Shown piece after piece: positions 13,843 to 23,232 of a stretch of 64,000 nucleotides of DNA. A program made the position numbers and the translations under genes. The DNA comes from Ruminococcus sp. YRD2003 (GTDB lineage Bacteria > Bacillota > Clostridia > Oscillospirales > Ruminococcaceae): the NCBI GenBank assembly GCA_900109435.1, contig FNZT01000007.1, positions 1 to 64,000 of the forward strand, read 5' to 3'. The stretch's first letter is position 1; each line of letters begins with the position of its first letter. The notes under the pieces are model-generated. The model had not been told where the DNA came from and ran no database searches. It saw only the letters and a list, made by a program, of their open reading frames with translations.

Positions 13843-16167
13843 ATGCTTTCCTTGAATGTTTTATTATCGCTTATAATGCAGGCGAAGCGAAAAGGTAAGG
13901 GCATTCTTTCAAACGGGACTGTTTATGCTATGCTTATGCTCTGTATTTCGGACTTTTCGTGTGAAAACGAACTCCTGAAATGCTTCAATAATGAGGTCGT
14001 TCCTAAAGAAGCAAACAGAAAGCTCGAAAGATATTTAAGTCGTTTTTTCAGGGATGGAAAAGGGTATCCGTATAATCTGATAAGCTTTTCAGAATTTGAA
14101 AGCTGTATCGGCAGTACCGATAAAATGGCGGTATACTGTCGAAAGCTCAGAACAGTCCTTGACAGTTTTATAGATGAGCAGAAGACAGAGTCGCTTGTAT
14201 TTACACTTCTCGAGCTTCTGAGAAATGACCGGAATGTCGATAAAATAGTTTACGGAAGTGGATATATCTGCAAAGATGAAATGTTTGGTAGCAGCGCACA
14301 TCAGAAGCGTATATGCGTAGAAGCGCTGCTCCTTGGAATGCTCTATCTATGCCATAAAACTGCTGATATATCCCCAAAAACAGAACTTTTGGAATATGTG
14401 GGAAAAAGGACTTTTTTCACCGTCAGATTCTCTGATAGTACTTCATTTGACCTTGAATACAAGGTCGATGTTATTGAAAATATGTTTGCAGCAGCCAGAC
14501 GTCAGCAACAGAAAAAACTGCGCTATCCACTTGAATTATGTGTTGACGGAGAAGTAACTGGAGAACTGCCAAAAAACGGCTATATCTTCCTATGTGGAGT
14601 TCACGGCTCGGGCAGAACATCGCTTCTGAAAAGCATCATAAACTCCGACGATTCAGCATTTATCTATATTCCGCTCGAAGGCTATACTTCCGAATTCCAC
14701 AGAGAATTCAGCAATGAGCCATGCGGGGTACTCTTAAACGCTTTGATGAAATACCATTATCAGGACGAATATCGGTCATTTGAAATGCTTGTCTTATCCG
14801 AAGGCAGGGATACCGCTTTACAGCAGCTCACAAGTCTTAGCAATGAATTCAGTAATAAGCCTGTTCACAGCCGCAGCTGGACACTGCTGCTTGACGGACT
14901 GAACGACATAGATATCAGCAATCAAGAGGCATTTATCAGTGAATTGGAGTTTATTCATAAGAACTGGAGCAATGTCCGTATCATTGTTTCGGGGTGTGCT
15001 GTTCCGAAGAATGATATTTTCAATGAGTTCATCATAGCTGAAATTATCGGTATACCGTCGGACTACATAAATGAGAGATTTGCTGAGAGTAATATAAGCA
15101 CTGAGCTTAGAGAAATGCTGAAAATGCCGGCATTACTTGATATTTACGAAAACAACAGCGACAGTATAAAAACACAGGGTGAGCTGCTTGATACATTTTT
15201 TTCTGAATGGCAGGGCAGCGATACTGTACGCTTTCTTGTTCAGTTTGCTCTCCCAATGATCGCTAAAAGAATGCTTGAGGATTCCTCGCTTGACAAGCTT
15301 TCAAGAGCGGAGGTAATAAAGCTCATCAATACAGCTGTCAGAATATACATCAAGAATGATTATGTTTATCAGAGCTGTATTTCAGTTAAAGGCATAGATA
15401 AAAAAATCCTGCTCGAAAGCAGGAAGAATCATAACTGGATAGATATACTTCTGAAAAACACCGGACTTATGGTCGAAGATGTTGCAGATGATCTTTCTTT
15501 TGTAAACAGATCGTTCCGCGATTTTTTTGCTGCAAAACACATCATCAATGCCATAGGTATCTTTGAGGACGGTTGCATTATTGCACACGATAATGAGAAA
15601 TACTTTGAGGAGATAGGTCTTTCCGGAATGTGGTTCGACAATATAGATTTATTCCCTGAGAAACGCAATATTTACAGGCTTATCGGTGAACTTTGCCGGG
15701 AATATGCCAAGAAAGCCGGAAGTGAGGAACTCTACACAAAGAATCAACTTGACAGATTCCTTGATATCTGCCGAGGGTTAAAAAGCGGATATAACGTTGA
15801 AAATATCATCACTGTAAGAAAAATAATACATAATAACAAGGTCTTTCATACGGATTTCGGCTGGCTAAATACACCGTTGCTGCTCCCGTCTGACGTTACG
15901 TACAGTTTAGACGGAGAATATCCGTGTGATTTCTATGGTTGCAGGATATACCGTGTTGCTGACAGCGACAATGTCAATGATAATATCTTCAGGAATTGTG
16001 ATTTTGCAGATGCTGTTTTCCTCGATATGGAAATAAAGGAAAAGATACATCAGCTTGGCGGTATAGTTGATTTTGAGGATGACAGCTTCATGGATGAGAA
16101 TTACCGTGATATGATACTTCCATGGATCAAACCGATTCCGCGCAGCAGGTATACTTTCACAGGATAA
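13843..16167 (+). CDS. NACHT-like STAND NTPase, candidate immune sensor
   Basis: The 774-residue protein has a helical N-terminal ~240 residues, a P-loop GVHGSGRTSLL (about 252-262) in which the usual Lys is Arg, and a Walker B-like TLLLDGLND (about 346-354) typical of NACHT proteins. A helical arm follows, with VNRSFRDFFAAKHI in the position of the F/Y-HxxxQEFFAA motif seen in many NACHT proteins. A short pentapeptide-like stretch (IFRNCDFADAVF) lies near the C-terminus. Bacterial NACHT proteins often act as phage sensors. No effector domain such as a nuclease or TIR is recognised in the N-terminus. Confidence 0.7.
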   Translation: MLSLNVLLSLIMQAKRKGKGILSNGTVYAMLMLCISDFSCENELLKCFNNEVVPKEANRKLERYLSRFFRDGKGYPYNLISFSEFESCIGSTDKMAVYCRKLRTVLDSFIDEQKTESLVFTLLELLRNDRNVDKIVYGSGYICKDEMFGSSAHQKRICVEALLLGMLYLCHKTADISPKTELLEYVGKRTFFTVRFSDSTSFDLEYKVDVIENMFAAARRQQQKKLRYPLELCVDGEVTGELPKNGYIFLCGVHGSGRTSLLKSIINSDDSAFIYIPLEGYTSEFHREFSNEPCGVLLNALMKYHYQDEYRSFEMLVLSEGRDTALQQLTSLSNEFSNKPVHSRSWTLLLDGLNDIDISNQEAFISELEFIHKNWSNVRIIVSGCAVPKNDIFNEFIIAEIIGIPSDYINERFAESNISTELREMLKMPALLDIYENNSDSIKTQGELLDTFFSEWQGSDTVRFLVQFALPMIAKRMLEDSSLDKLSRAEVIKLINTAVRIYIKNDYVYQSCISVKGIDKKILLESRKNHNWIDILLKNTGLMVEDVADDLSFVNRSFRDFFAAKHIINAIGIFEDGCIIAHDNEKYFEEIGLSGMWFDNIDLFPEKRNIYRLIGELCREYAKKAGSEELYTKNQLDRFLDICRGLKSGYNVENIITVRKIIHNNKVFHTDFGWLNTPLLLPSDVTYSLDGEYPCDFYGCRIYRVADSDNVNDNIFRNCDFADAVFLDMEIKEKIHQLGGIVDFEDDSFMDENYRDMILPWIKPIPRSRYTFTG

Positions 16168-16322
16168 TAGATGCGTTTAGGATAAGTGTACCAGACAGTG
16201 AATTATAGAGAGAATTATCATAATGCCCACTTTCAAATGCTTTTATTTGCAAAAAATGTTAGCTACTGAGCCGTAATATATCAGCATATACTCGGTGACC
16301 TGCAAAACAGCACGTTGCTGCC

Positions 16323-16351
16323 TTGAAATATGCTTTCAGATGTGCTATAAT
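16323..16351 (+). promoter_or_regulatory. Promoter of the serine recombinase
   Basis: TTGAAA (16323-16328), 17 nt, TATAAT (16346-16351), 45 bp upstream of ATG 16397. The ribosome site is AAAGGAGGAAAAAG. Confidence 0.8.
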
Positions 16352-16396
16352 ATACTTGAGTCATCGGCAATACTCCAGCACAAAAGGAGGAAAAAG

Positions 16397-17860
16397 ATGA
16401 ATGAATACTGTATGTACCTGCGAAAGTCAAGAGCTGATGTTGAAGCTGAAGCTCGCGGTGAGGGCGAAACTCTCACCCGTCACCAGAATATGCTTATGGA
16501 GCTTTCAAAAAAACAGAAGCTCAACGTAGTCAAGATATACAAGGAGATTGTCAGCGGAGACAGTATAGCTGCCCGACCGCAAATGCAGGCTCTGCTTGCT
16601 GACGTTACCGAGGGCAAGTATGCTGGAGTTCTCGTTGTAGAGGTTGAACGTCTTGCCCGTGGTGATACCATTGACCAAGGCATAGTCGCTCAGGCATTCC
16701 GAGAGTCCTCGACTAAAATAGTCACTCCCACCAAGACCTATGACCCCGATAACGAGTTCGACGAAGAATACTTCGAGTTCTCGCTGTTTATGAGCCGACG
16801 TGAGTACAAGACCATCAAGCGCCGTATGCAGGCTGGCAGACTTGCTTCTATTAAAGAAGGTAACTACATAAGCACTACTGCTCCTTACGGATATCGCAAG
16901 GTCAATCCCGAACCAAAAGTTCATACCCTCGAAATAATCCCCGAGGAAGCCGAAATAATCAGGCTGATATATAGGCTCTATCTCGACGGACACGGTGCGA
17001 AGTTCATCGCAAATGAGCTGAACAGAATGGGTATCAGTCCGCAGAAAAGCCAATTCTGGGAGCCTCCGAGCATCAAGAAAATACTTGCAAATCCTCTGTA
17101 CTGCGGAATGGTCGGCTGGAAGACAAAGTCCAACGGCGACACGCTCTACAAGGGACTTCATGAACCGATAATCAGTGAAGATGTTTTCAACTCTGCACAA
17201 CAGAAAAAGCGTACAAATCCTGCCGCTCAGCTCCACCCGAATGACAGGCTGCTCAATTACTATCACAATATCCTTTACTGTAAGAACTGCGGACATCAAC
17301 TGAAGCGCCGTCTCATAGCAAGCAGCGGTCACGAGCATATGTTATGCGTCTATAGGGAGTGCCGCGGTAAGATAGTCAGCTCCAGCATGGAAGCGGTTGA
17401 CGAAGCTGTTACAGCCGCTTTCCGCTATCGTATCAAGCAGCTCGAAAAGCTCAAACGCAAAGGCATTACCGAGTTCAAGAGCGAACCCGACAAAAAAGCT
17501 CCGCTTGTGGCAGAGCTCGAAAAGGCAAAGCGTCAGCTCTCAAGGCTGTATGACCTGCTTGAACAGGAGGTCTACGATACGAACACTTTCCTTGAACGCT
17601 CCAAGATAGTCAATGACAAGATAAAGTCGTTGGAAGAGGCTATAAAGGAAATTGATAGCGAACAGAAGCCTCCGCAGCTTCCGCCAGATGAGGCAATCAG
17701 AAGACTGCAATACGTCATCGACAACTTCTATGGTTCGGACGCCGAGGAAAAGAACAGACTGCTGCACACGGTCGTCAGGAAGATATACTACTATAAGACC
17801 GAGAGAATGTGCAAAAACAAACCGGATTCAGACCTTTCACTGAATGCGGATTTCTTATAA
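16397..17860 (+). CDS. Large serine recombinase (integrase)
   Basis: A 487-residue site-specific recombinase. The N-terminal resolvase domain starts MNEYCMYLRKSRAD, with the nucleophilic Ser in the YLRKSRAD motif and conserved ARGDTIDQG. A Recombinase domain (about 170-270) and a zinc-ribbon domain with CKNCG and a second Cys pair follow, then a coiled coil (about 370-440) typical of integrases that control directionality. It catalyses integration/excision through Ser-linked double-strand breaks. Its stop overlaps the damaged CotJC catalase gene, so this locus is probably its attachment site. Confidence 0.92.
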   Translation: MNEYCMYLRKSRADVEAEARGEGETLTRHQNMLMELSKKQKLNVVKIYKEIVSGDSIAARPQMQALLADVTEGKYAGVLVVEVERLARGDTIDQGIVAQAFRESSTKIVTPTKTYDPDNEFDEEYFEFSLFMSRREYKTIKRRMQAGRLASIKEGNYISTTAPYGYRKVNPEPKVHTLEIIPEEAEIIRLIYRLYLDGHGAKFIANELNRMGISPQKSQFWEPPSIKKILANPLYCGMVGWKTKSNGDTLYKGLHEPIISEDVFNSAQQKKRTNPAAQLHPNDRLLNYYHNILYCKNCGHQLKRRLIASSGHEHMLCVYRECRGKIVSSSMEAVDEAVTAAFRYRIKQLEKLKRKGITEFKSEPDKKAPLVAELEKAKRQLSRLYDLLEQEVYDTNTFLERSKIVNDKIKSLEEAIKEIDSEQKPPQLPPDEAIRRLQYVIDNFYGSDAEEKNRLLHTVVRKIYYYKTERMCKNKPDSDLSLNADFL

Positions 17861-18479
17861 GCTTTATGTACAACAAGGATATTGCATTAAACTTCAGTAC
17901 CCCGTTAATATCAAGAACCCCGACGCTCGTATGGCTAAGGTCATTATTTCGCAGCTCGGCGGTCCCGACGGTGAACTCGCAGCTTCCCTGCGCTACCTCA
18001 ATCAGCGCTTCGCTATGCCGTATGCCGAGGTAAAAGGTCTGCTGACCGATATCGGCACGGAAGAGCTCGCTCATGTAGAGATGATCTCAGCTATCCTCTA
18101 TCAGCTCACGAAAGACCTCTCTATTGACGAAATAAAGGCAAGCGGATTCGACACCTACTTCGTCGACCACACGACGGGCATTTACCCTGTCGCGGCTTCG
18201 GGTGCGCCGTTCACTGCGGCTTACTTCCAGTCAAAGGGCGATATCATCACCGACCTGCACGAGAATATGGCTGCCGAGCAGAAGGCTCGCACCACCTACG
18301 ACAATATCCTCCGCCTCGCTGATGACCCAGATGTGCGCGACCCTATCCGCTTCCTCAGACAGCGCGAGATCGTGCATTTCCAGCGCTTTGGTGAAGCTCT
18401 CCGCATAACACAGGATAAGCTCAACTCTAAGAATTTCTACGCCTGCAATCCGTCATTCGATAAGAACTGCGGTAAATAA
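17844..18479 (+). CDS. cotJC: Manganese catalase (CotJC type) with replaced N-terminus
   Basis: From IKLQYPVNIKNPDAR onward the protein follows CotJC/Mn-catalase closely, including the dimanganese ligands in EELAHVEM and EQKAR...REIVHF. Native relatives begin with a short segment ending in EKKLQYPV. Here the first ~15 codons (MRISYKLYVQQGYC) are unrelated and overlap the end of the serine recombinase gene. The simplest reading is that element insertion cut the gene near its fourth to tenth codon. An in-frame ATG (17844) supplied by the element may still allow a chimeric product. The enzyme degrades hydrogen peroxide; CotJC relatives are spore-coat associated. Confidence 0.75.
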   Translation: MRISYKLYVQQGYCIKLQYPVNIKNPDARMAKVIISQLGGPDGELAASLRYLNQRFAMPYAEVKGLLTDIGTEELAHVEMISAILYQLTKDLSIDEIKASGFDTYFVDHTTGIYPVAASGAPFTAAYFQSKGDIITDLHENMAAEQKARTTYDNILRLADDPDVRDPIRFLRQREIVHFQRFGEALRITQDKLNSKNFYACNPSFDKNCGK

Positions 18480-18500
18480 CCGCTTTCGCGCAGACTGCAA

Positions 18501-18541
18501 AAAGAGCCGTAATGAAGCGTCATGCTCCTTTACGGCTCTTT
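18501..18541. terminator. Bidirectional terminator between cotJC and the GGDEF gene
   Basis: AAAGAGCCGTAA (18501-18512) pairs with TTACGGCTCTTT (18530-18541), with A and T tracts on the two sides, between convergent genes. Confidence 0.8.
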
Positions 18542-18548
18542 ATCTTTC

Positions 18549-19628
18549 TCATTGCTTGCGCCTTTCTTTTCCCGATGTGATATAGAATTGCTCCTTCTCC
18601 ACATACAGCATCGAATCCGCGCTGTTATACATATCGTCTATCGTATTGTTCTTTTCCTTCATCGCGTAGCCAACCGAACAGGTATAAGGCGTTTTCGCTA
18701 CTTCCTGCTTTATTCGTCCGACAAGCGCCTTTACCTCCGACTCGGATGATCCTATGCACAGTATCACGTACTCGTCGCCGCCTATGCGGTATACGCGCTG
18801 ACTGCGCTGTGACGCCTTTCTGAAACAGTCCGCAAGGGCTTTCAGTGCCGTATCGCCCGCGGTATGTCCCTCGCTGTCGTTGAGCGTTTTCAAGCCGTCC
18901 ATATCCATTGTGACGATAGCTGTTATGTGATCCCACATCTTTTCGGCGTCCGCATAGTAGCTCTGGCGGTTCAGCAGCTTGGTGAGCGGGTCGCGCTTTG
19001 TGAACTGCTGAAGCAGAAAAACATAATACAGCAGCAGATCTATCGCTATCGTGACATTGAACCAGTGCTCGGTCATGCTGTCCATAATGAGCGGCATCAC
19101 CAGACACATCACCGATGTCACTGACATGAACACCAGAAGGTGTATATCCTCCTTCTGATACGTCTTGTTTTTGAAAAGGTTGCATATCAGATATATCAGA
19201 TAAAGCGCACAGATGAAATACGTGAGGTATCCGAGCATCCCTCGCCCGAAATGATTATCCTCCGAGATGTAGAACACTATGCCCGTCGGTATCGAGATAA
19301 AACAAAGTGCGGCATTCAGCAGGGCAGGGATATACAGATACAGCTTCTGCATCGGATATACTATCATCACGATGTTGACAAGTATGAATGCGATGAGGCT
19401 GTAGTTCAAAGCCGACAGGATAGGTCTGAGTATCGTGTATTCGGCTTGTTCCGCGAGGTAACTCTCAACATGACAGGACACAGAATACCCAAAAAGCATC
19501 ATAATGGTCAACAATATGCGAAATGTCATTCTGCGCTCAAGGTGGATATCGGAATGAATGATTATTGCAATGCCAATAACAATGACCAGAAGTCCCCAGT
19601 GATCGTAAAGATATCCTGTTACACTCAT
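18549..19628 (-). CDS. Membrane diguanylate cyclase (GGDEF)
   Basis: A 359-residue protein with seven or so membrane segments in the first ~195 residues and a C-terminal GGDEF domain (from DPLTKLLNRQSYY to the end). The active site reads RIGGDEYVIL, and MDMDGLKTLND holds the Mg-binding Asp. It should make cyclic di-GMP at the membrane. The start ATG 19628 follows CGGAGGTGACGGGAT. No RxxD product-inhibition site is obvious. Confidence 0.92.
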   Translation of the reverse strand: MSVTGYLYDHWGLLVIVIGIAIIIHSDIHLERRMTFRILLTIMMLFGYSVSCHVESYLAEQAEYTILRPILSALNYSLIAFILVNIVMIVYPMQKLYLYIPALLNAALCFISIPTGIVFYISEDNHFGRGMLGYLTYFICALYLIYLICNLFKNKTYQKEDIHLLVFMSVTSVMCLVMPLIMDSMTEHWFNVTIAIDLLLYYVFLLQQFTKRDPLTKLLNRQSYYADAEKMWDHITAIVTMDMDGLKTLNDSEGHTAGDTALKALADCFRKASQRSQRVYRIGGDEYVILCIGSSESEVKALVGRIKQEVAKTPYTCSVGYAMKEKNNTIDDMYNSADSMLYVEKEQFYITSGKERRKQ

Positions 19629-19660
19629 ATCCCGTCACCTCCGTTTATCAGAATATCGCA

Positions 19661-19840
19661 TTATGGCAATACCGCACAAAGCTTGTGCTGGAGATGCGCC
19701 GACAGATTATTCGTCAGATTGTATAGAAATTCCGCAGGCATACTGACGTATGTCAAGGAATTTCTGTGCAAGATGACGGAAAATATGCAAGCATATCCAG
19801 TACAAAGCCTTCTGGCGGGCTTTGTGCGGTGTTGCCTTAT
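19661..19840. repeat. MITE-like palindromic element, ~180 bp
   Basis: Its ends GGCAATACCGCACAAAGC (19665-19682) and GCTTTGTGCGGTGTTGCC (19819-19836) are near-perfect inverted repeats. Inside are nested palindromes such as AGAAATTCC/GGAATTTCT and GCATACTGACGTATG. No ORF is supported. One end of the same element recurs at 25369-25400, so it is a dispersed nonautonomous repeat. Confidence 0.7.
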
Positions 19841-19990
19841 ATCTTATTGTATATAAATTATATCACAAAACAACCAAAATAGCAATAGTTAATAATAAAA
19901 AGAATACATTTTTCAAAACAAATTGCTTTTTTCCAAAAAATGATATATAATCATATTGTGTGTCAAAAACCAACATGGCAAGGAGGGAAA

Positions 19991-21499
19991 ATGAGCTCTG
20001 TAACTTGTATGAACTCAAAGACAAAATTTAAAACTTCACGAGGTTTCATCATCATCGCCGCTCTCACTGTTCTCCTGCTGAGCATTTCTTTTATTAGCAT
20101 CTTCCTGTTCGGAAAGAACTGCTCGCTGAAGTTCAACGTTGAGCCCGACAGCGATATCATCGTTACCTTTGACGAGAATATCGTCGAGTCTACCGCTCAT
20201 GCCATCGACGGGAACGACCTTTTGCTCGACTTCCGCTCCGTAAACACGGGCAGTACGATAGTTATGGTCAGCTGTGACGGCGGTGCCACTTATCAGGAGC
20301 GCATTCTGTATGTGCATTCCACGGGCATTATCACTCTCGATCAGTACTTCGGACGATGCAGAGGCGATATTTTCTTCCCTGTCTCGTTCATCTTTATCCT
20401 GACGCTCATACTCATCAGGCTCGTCAGAAAATATCGGCGGGACACAAGCGTCTCGCTTTGCAGATACTCGAACGCGTGGCTCCTCGGTGTCATCATTTTC
20501 GCTGCCTTTGCACTCTGCTTCCAGCTGCTCTCGCTGGTACGGCTGAGCATAAACGGCGATAATCAGTCCATAACCGATCTCATCGAGAGCACGCTGACCT
20601 CAGCTCGGCTGTTCACTTCGCTGCTGCTGCCGATCGCTCTGGTGATCTCGCTCGCTATCAGTATCAGCAACCTGGTTCTCATGAAGCATGAAGGGGTATG
20701 TCTGCAAAATATGCTCGGATTCTTCCTCGGCATCGTTCTCTGCGTCGGTACGGTGATCCCGTATTTCATCTACCCGCTCTTCGATTCGCTCGGCATAGAT
20801 GTCCACAGGTATTCGAGCCTCACTCTGCTGCTCGAAACCATCATCGAGGATATGATATCCGTGATAATGGCTTACTTTGAATGCATCCTCATCGGCACGT
20901 CGGTCTCTGCGGTCAGAGCTGCCAAGCATATCCCCGCTTTCAACAAGGACTTCATCCTCATTCACGGGTGTCAGATAACTGATGACGGCGGTCTGACAAA
21001 GCTGCTCCGCTCACGTGCGGACAGAGCCGTGGAATTCGCCGATATGCAGAAGAAAAAAACGGGCAGGGACATCGTTTTCGTGCCGTCGGGCGGAAAGGGC
21101 AGCGACGAGGTCATCTCCGAGGCTGAGGCTATACATAATTACCTCATTTCAAAAGGTATCCCCGAGGAAAGGATACTCATGGAGGACAAGTCCGTCAATA
21201 CACGCGAGAACCTGCGCTTCTCCTATGACCTGATAAAAGAGAGAAACGAAAACGCCAACATCGCTTTTTCAACTACCAATTACCACGTTTTCCGCACGGG
21301 ATGTATGGCTTATGAGGACGGTATCCCCGCGGAGGGCATCGGCGCAAAGACAAAGACGTATTTCTGGATAAACGCCTTTATCAGAGAGTTCATCGCCGCG
21401 CTCCACTATGAAAAAAAGTCACATATCAGGGCTGTCCTGATCATTATCGCAATGATGCTGCCGATAGAACTGGTCGTATTTCTTTCATATCTCCTGTAA
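19991..21499 (+). CDS. Membrane protein with DUF218 (YdcF/ElyC-like) domain
   Basis: The start ATG 19991 is set by AAGGAGGGAAA. The 502-residue protein has one N-terminal membrane anchor followed by an extracellular ~70 residues, then four or five membrane spans, and a C-terminal DUF218 domain (from ILIHGCQITDDGGLTKLL). Conserved features include SGGKGSDE, EAEAI, NTRENLRFSYDL and TTNYHVFRTG. The family is linked to envelope polysaccharide metabolism; the exact reaction is unknown. Confidence 0.85.
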   Translation: MSSVTCMNSKTKFKTSRGFIIIAALTVLLLSISFISIFLFGKNCSLKFNVEPDSDIIVTFDENIVESTAHAIDGNDLLLDFRSVNTGSTIVMVSCDGGATYQERILYVHSTGIITLDQYFGRCRGDIFFPVSFIFILTLILIRLVRKYRRDTSVSLCRYSNAWLLGVIIFAAFALCFQLLSLVRLSINGDNQSITDLIESTLTSARLFTSLLLPIALVISLAISISNLVLMKHEGVCLQNMLGFFLGIVLCVGTVIPYFIYPLFDSLGIDVHRYSSLTLLLETIIEDMISVIMAYFECILIGTSVSAVRAAKHIPAFNKDFILIHGCQITDDGGLTKLLRSRADRAVEFADMQKKKTGRDIVFVPSGGKGSDEVISEAEAIHNYLISKGIPEERILMEDKSVNTRENLRFSYDLIKERNENANIAFSTTNYHVFRTGCMAYEDGIPAEGIGAKTKTYFWINAFIREFIAALHYEKKSHIRAVLIIIAMMLPIELVVFLSYLL

Positions 21500-21503
21500 C
21501 ACA

Positions 21504-21535
21504 AAAGGCTCAAAGCTCCGAATGAAGCTTTGAGC
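21504..21535. terminator. Bidirectional terminator
   Basis: AGGCTCAAAGCT pairs with AGCTTTGAGCCT, with T/A tracts outside, between convergent DUF218 and VanY genes. Confidence 0.85.
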
Positions 21536-21543
21536 CTGTTTTA

Positions 21544-22644
21544 TTACTCGGTCATACCTCCCCAGATGACTATCTCCCAGCCGTCGCTGTCCGTGCGTGC
21601 GAGCCAACAGGGATAATCCTTATACTCGCCTGCTTCAAAGCGGTTGGAGTTTTCGGAGGCTGTAAAATCCGCCAGAAACGCGATGACCTGCGTATACTCA
21701 TCATTTCTGCCGTATTCTTTCGCCAGCTTCAGATCATCGGCGTTGTTCTTCTCGTCGCCCGCATATCTCAGCTTCGTGAGAACACAGCGGTCAAAGTCAG
21801 CAAAGCTGCACTTTACCTGAACAGCTGCCTCATTCAGCTCCTCCTCCGAGAAGAGCTCGGAGCTGCCGCAGTCAACAGCAGGTCTTCCGTCGGTAATGAT
21901 ACCGAGGTATTCCTCGAATGTCATACCCTTCGAGGTTATCTCCTTCGCCTTCTCAACATCGTCGATGTAGCGGATATGCCACGGCTCATAGCCGTAGCCC
22001 GTGATGTGCTCCTTGCCCTCGGGATAGCGCAGGATAAAGCCGTGGTCGGCAAGCTTGGAATGTATCACCGACCATATCTCGGGGTACTGTATCATCTCTT
22101 CGTTGAGGACTACGTCCTTGCCGTCGATGATGAGGTACAGGTCGAGCGCAAGTCCTGTGTGGTGCTCGGAATAGCCCGGTTGGGCTACAGTCTTTGCGGC
22201 ATAGTCGGCACCGTAGGTCTCTGTAAAGTCGTCCATTATCCTCTGCTGCTCGGCTATACTGCGGCGCGCGGAATCGAGGTCGACGTATATGCCCTCAGCC
22301 TCCAGCTCCGATTTGAGTTCAAGATATGCGTCATAAGCCTTCTTCTCGACCTCTACATCGTCGCCGACGGAATTCGTCATATGTACTGTCTCGAGCGACT
22401 CTTCCCAGCCCTCGGGCAGCGGCTCTCTCTTGTTTACCAGCGCCATATAATCAAAGCCCTCCTGATGATACTCGGGAGCTGCCGTTTCGGAGGTCTCGTC
22501 CTCGGCAGCTGAAGTCGTGGCTGATGCGGCGGGCTGAGTCGTTGAAGCTTCCGAGCTTACCGACGCGTCACCCTTTTTGGAGCAGCCTGCAAGCGCTGAA
22601 CACAGCACTGCCAGCATGGCTGCGGTACAGATGATCTTTCTCAT
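21544..22644 (-). CDS. VanY-type D-Ala-D-Ala carboxypeptidase, lipoprotein
   Basis: The protein has 366 residues, with a lipoprotein signal ending in SALAGC (Cys at 21), a Ser/Thr-rich linker to about 60, and an M15B peptidase domain. Motifs are SARRSIAEQQ, SEHHTGLALDL (SxHxxGxAxD zinc site) and EPWHIRYI with the second His. The last ~110 residues are an extra domain I do not recognise. It trims the terminal D-Ala of peptidoglycan stems at the outer membrane face. Start ATG 22644 follows AAAGGAGAGTAGAT. Confidence 0.92.
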   Translation of the reverse strand: MRKIICTAAMLAVLCSALAGCSKKGDASVSSEASTTQPAASATTSAAEDETSETAAPEYHQEGFDYMALVNKREPLPEGWEESLETVHMTNSVGDDVEVEKKAYDAYLELKSELEAEGIYVDLDSARRSIAEQQRIMDDFTETYGADYAAKTVAQPGYSEHHTGLALDLYLIIDGKDVVLNEEMIQYPEIWSVIHSKLADHGFILRYPEGKEHITGYGYEPWHIRYIDDVEKAKEITSKGMTFEEYLGIITDGRPAVDCGSSELFSEEELNEAAVQVKCSFADFDRCVLTKLRYAGDEKNNADDLKLAKEYGRNDEYTQVIAFLADFTASENSNRFEAGEYKDYPCWLARTDSDGWEIVIWGGMTE

Positions 22645-22676
22645 ATCTACTCTCCTTTATATCTCGTCTTTATCAC

Positions 22677-22856
22677 TTATGTTTCGGGCTCATCGTCATC
22701 CGAGCTGTCGTCGGGAGGATGTCCGTCCGCACTGTCTTTGCGCTCCTTCTCAAGCTGCTGCGCCTTCTTTATCATGCTCTCGAGCAGCGATCCCGGAGTT
22801 TTGGGTGTTTGCCCCAGAAGAGCTCTGAGAGCTCCGTCTATTCTGTTTTCATTCAT
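22677..22856 (-). CDS. Small charged protein upstream of VanY gene
   Basis: A 59-residue frame from ATG 22856 (AAAGG upstream) to 22677, 32 bp before the VanY start. It begins MNENRIDGALRALLGQTPKT and ends in an acidic run (DDSSDDDEPET), with a central helix. Low complexity but consistent codon use. No family recognised; probably cotranscribed with VanY. Confidence 0.5.
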   Translation of the reverse strand: MNENRIDGALRALLGQTPKTPGSLLESMIKKAQQLEKERKDSADGHPPDDSSDDDEPET

Positions 22857-22980
22857 TACGTATTACCTTTCGGGCAATTTATGCTCCCGTGTGGAGCCGC
22901 AACTATAATACCCCTTGATTCAAGTTCGAGTTGCATCAGTTTATCTTATTCGGCGTTTTGCACAGAAATTCACAGTAAAA

Positions 22981-23013
22981 GACCGTTCTGACAGTCGAAC
23001 CTTCAGAACGGTC
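22981..23013 (-). terminator. Terminator downstream of glgX
   Basis: GACCGTTCTG/CAGAACGGTC forms a 10-bp stem and is followed on the minus strand by TTTT. The remainder of 22857-23232 shows no gene. Confidence 0.6.
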
Positions 23014-23232
23014 CCTGATATATTATATCATATTATGTCTGGAATAGCAAGGATGCGCGGCGGTATACTTCCGTTCCGGAGAACTCAGCCGCGACACAGG
23101 CTGCGGCGACACGCCGCTTATATCATATTTTTTAAAAATGCAACATAAACAGAGTTATTCTGCTATTTGATTTTTTATGCCGCTTATCCGCTGAGCTTAT
23201 GTACTGTCCCCCGTTCACAAGACGGTACTGTA

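Larger units (their letters stand above)
1..17880. mobile_element. Integrated accessory island, right end at cotJC
   Basis: The segment is AT-richer than what follows and carries IS200, tyrosine integrase, NACHT-like and other orphan genes. It ends with a large serine recombinase whose stop codon overlaps a CotJC catalase ORF that has lost its native first codons. Serine integrase genes usually lie at an element end next to the att site, so the right junction is inferred at about 17.86-17.9 kb. The matching 5' piece of cotJC was not found in the window, so the left end must be outside. The island may be several nested elements rather than one. Confidence 0.5.

Noticed and set aside
16505..17338. 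277-codon minus-strand frame within the serine recombinase
   Set aside because: Shadow of the recombinase; no start signal and no domain.
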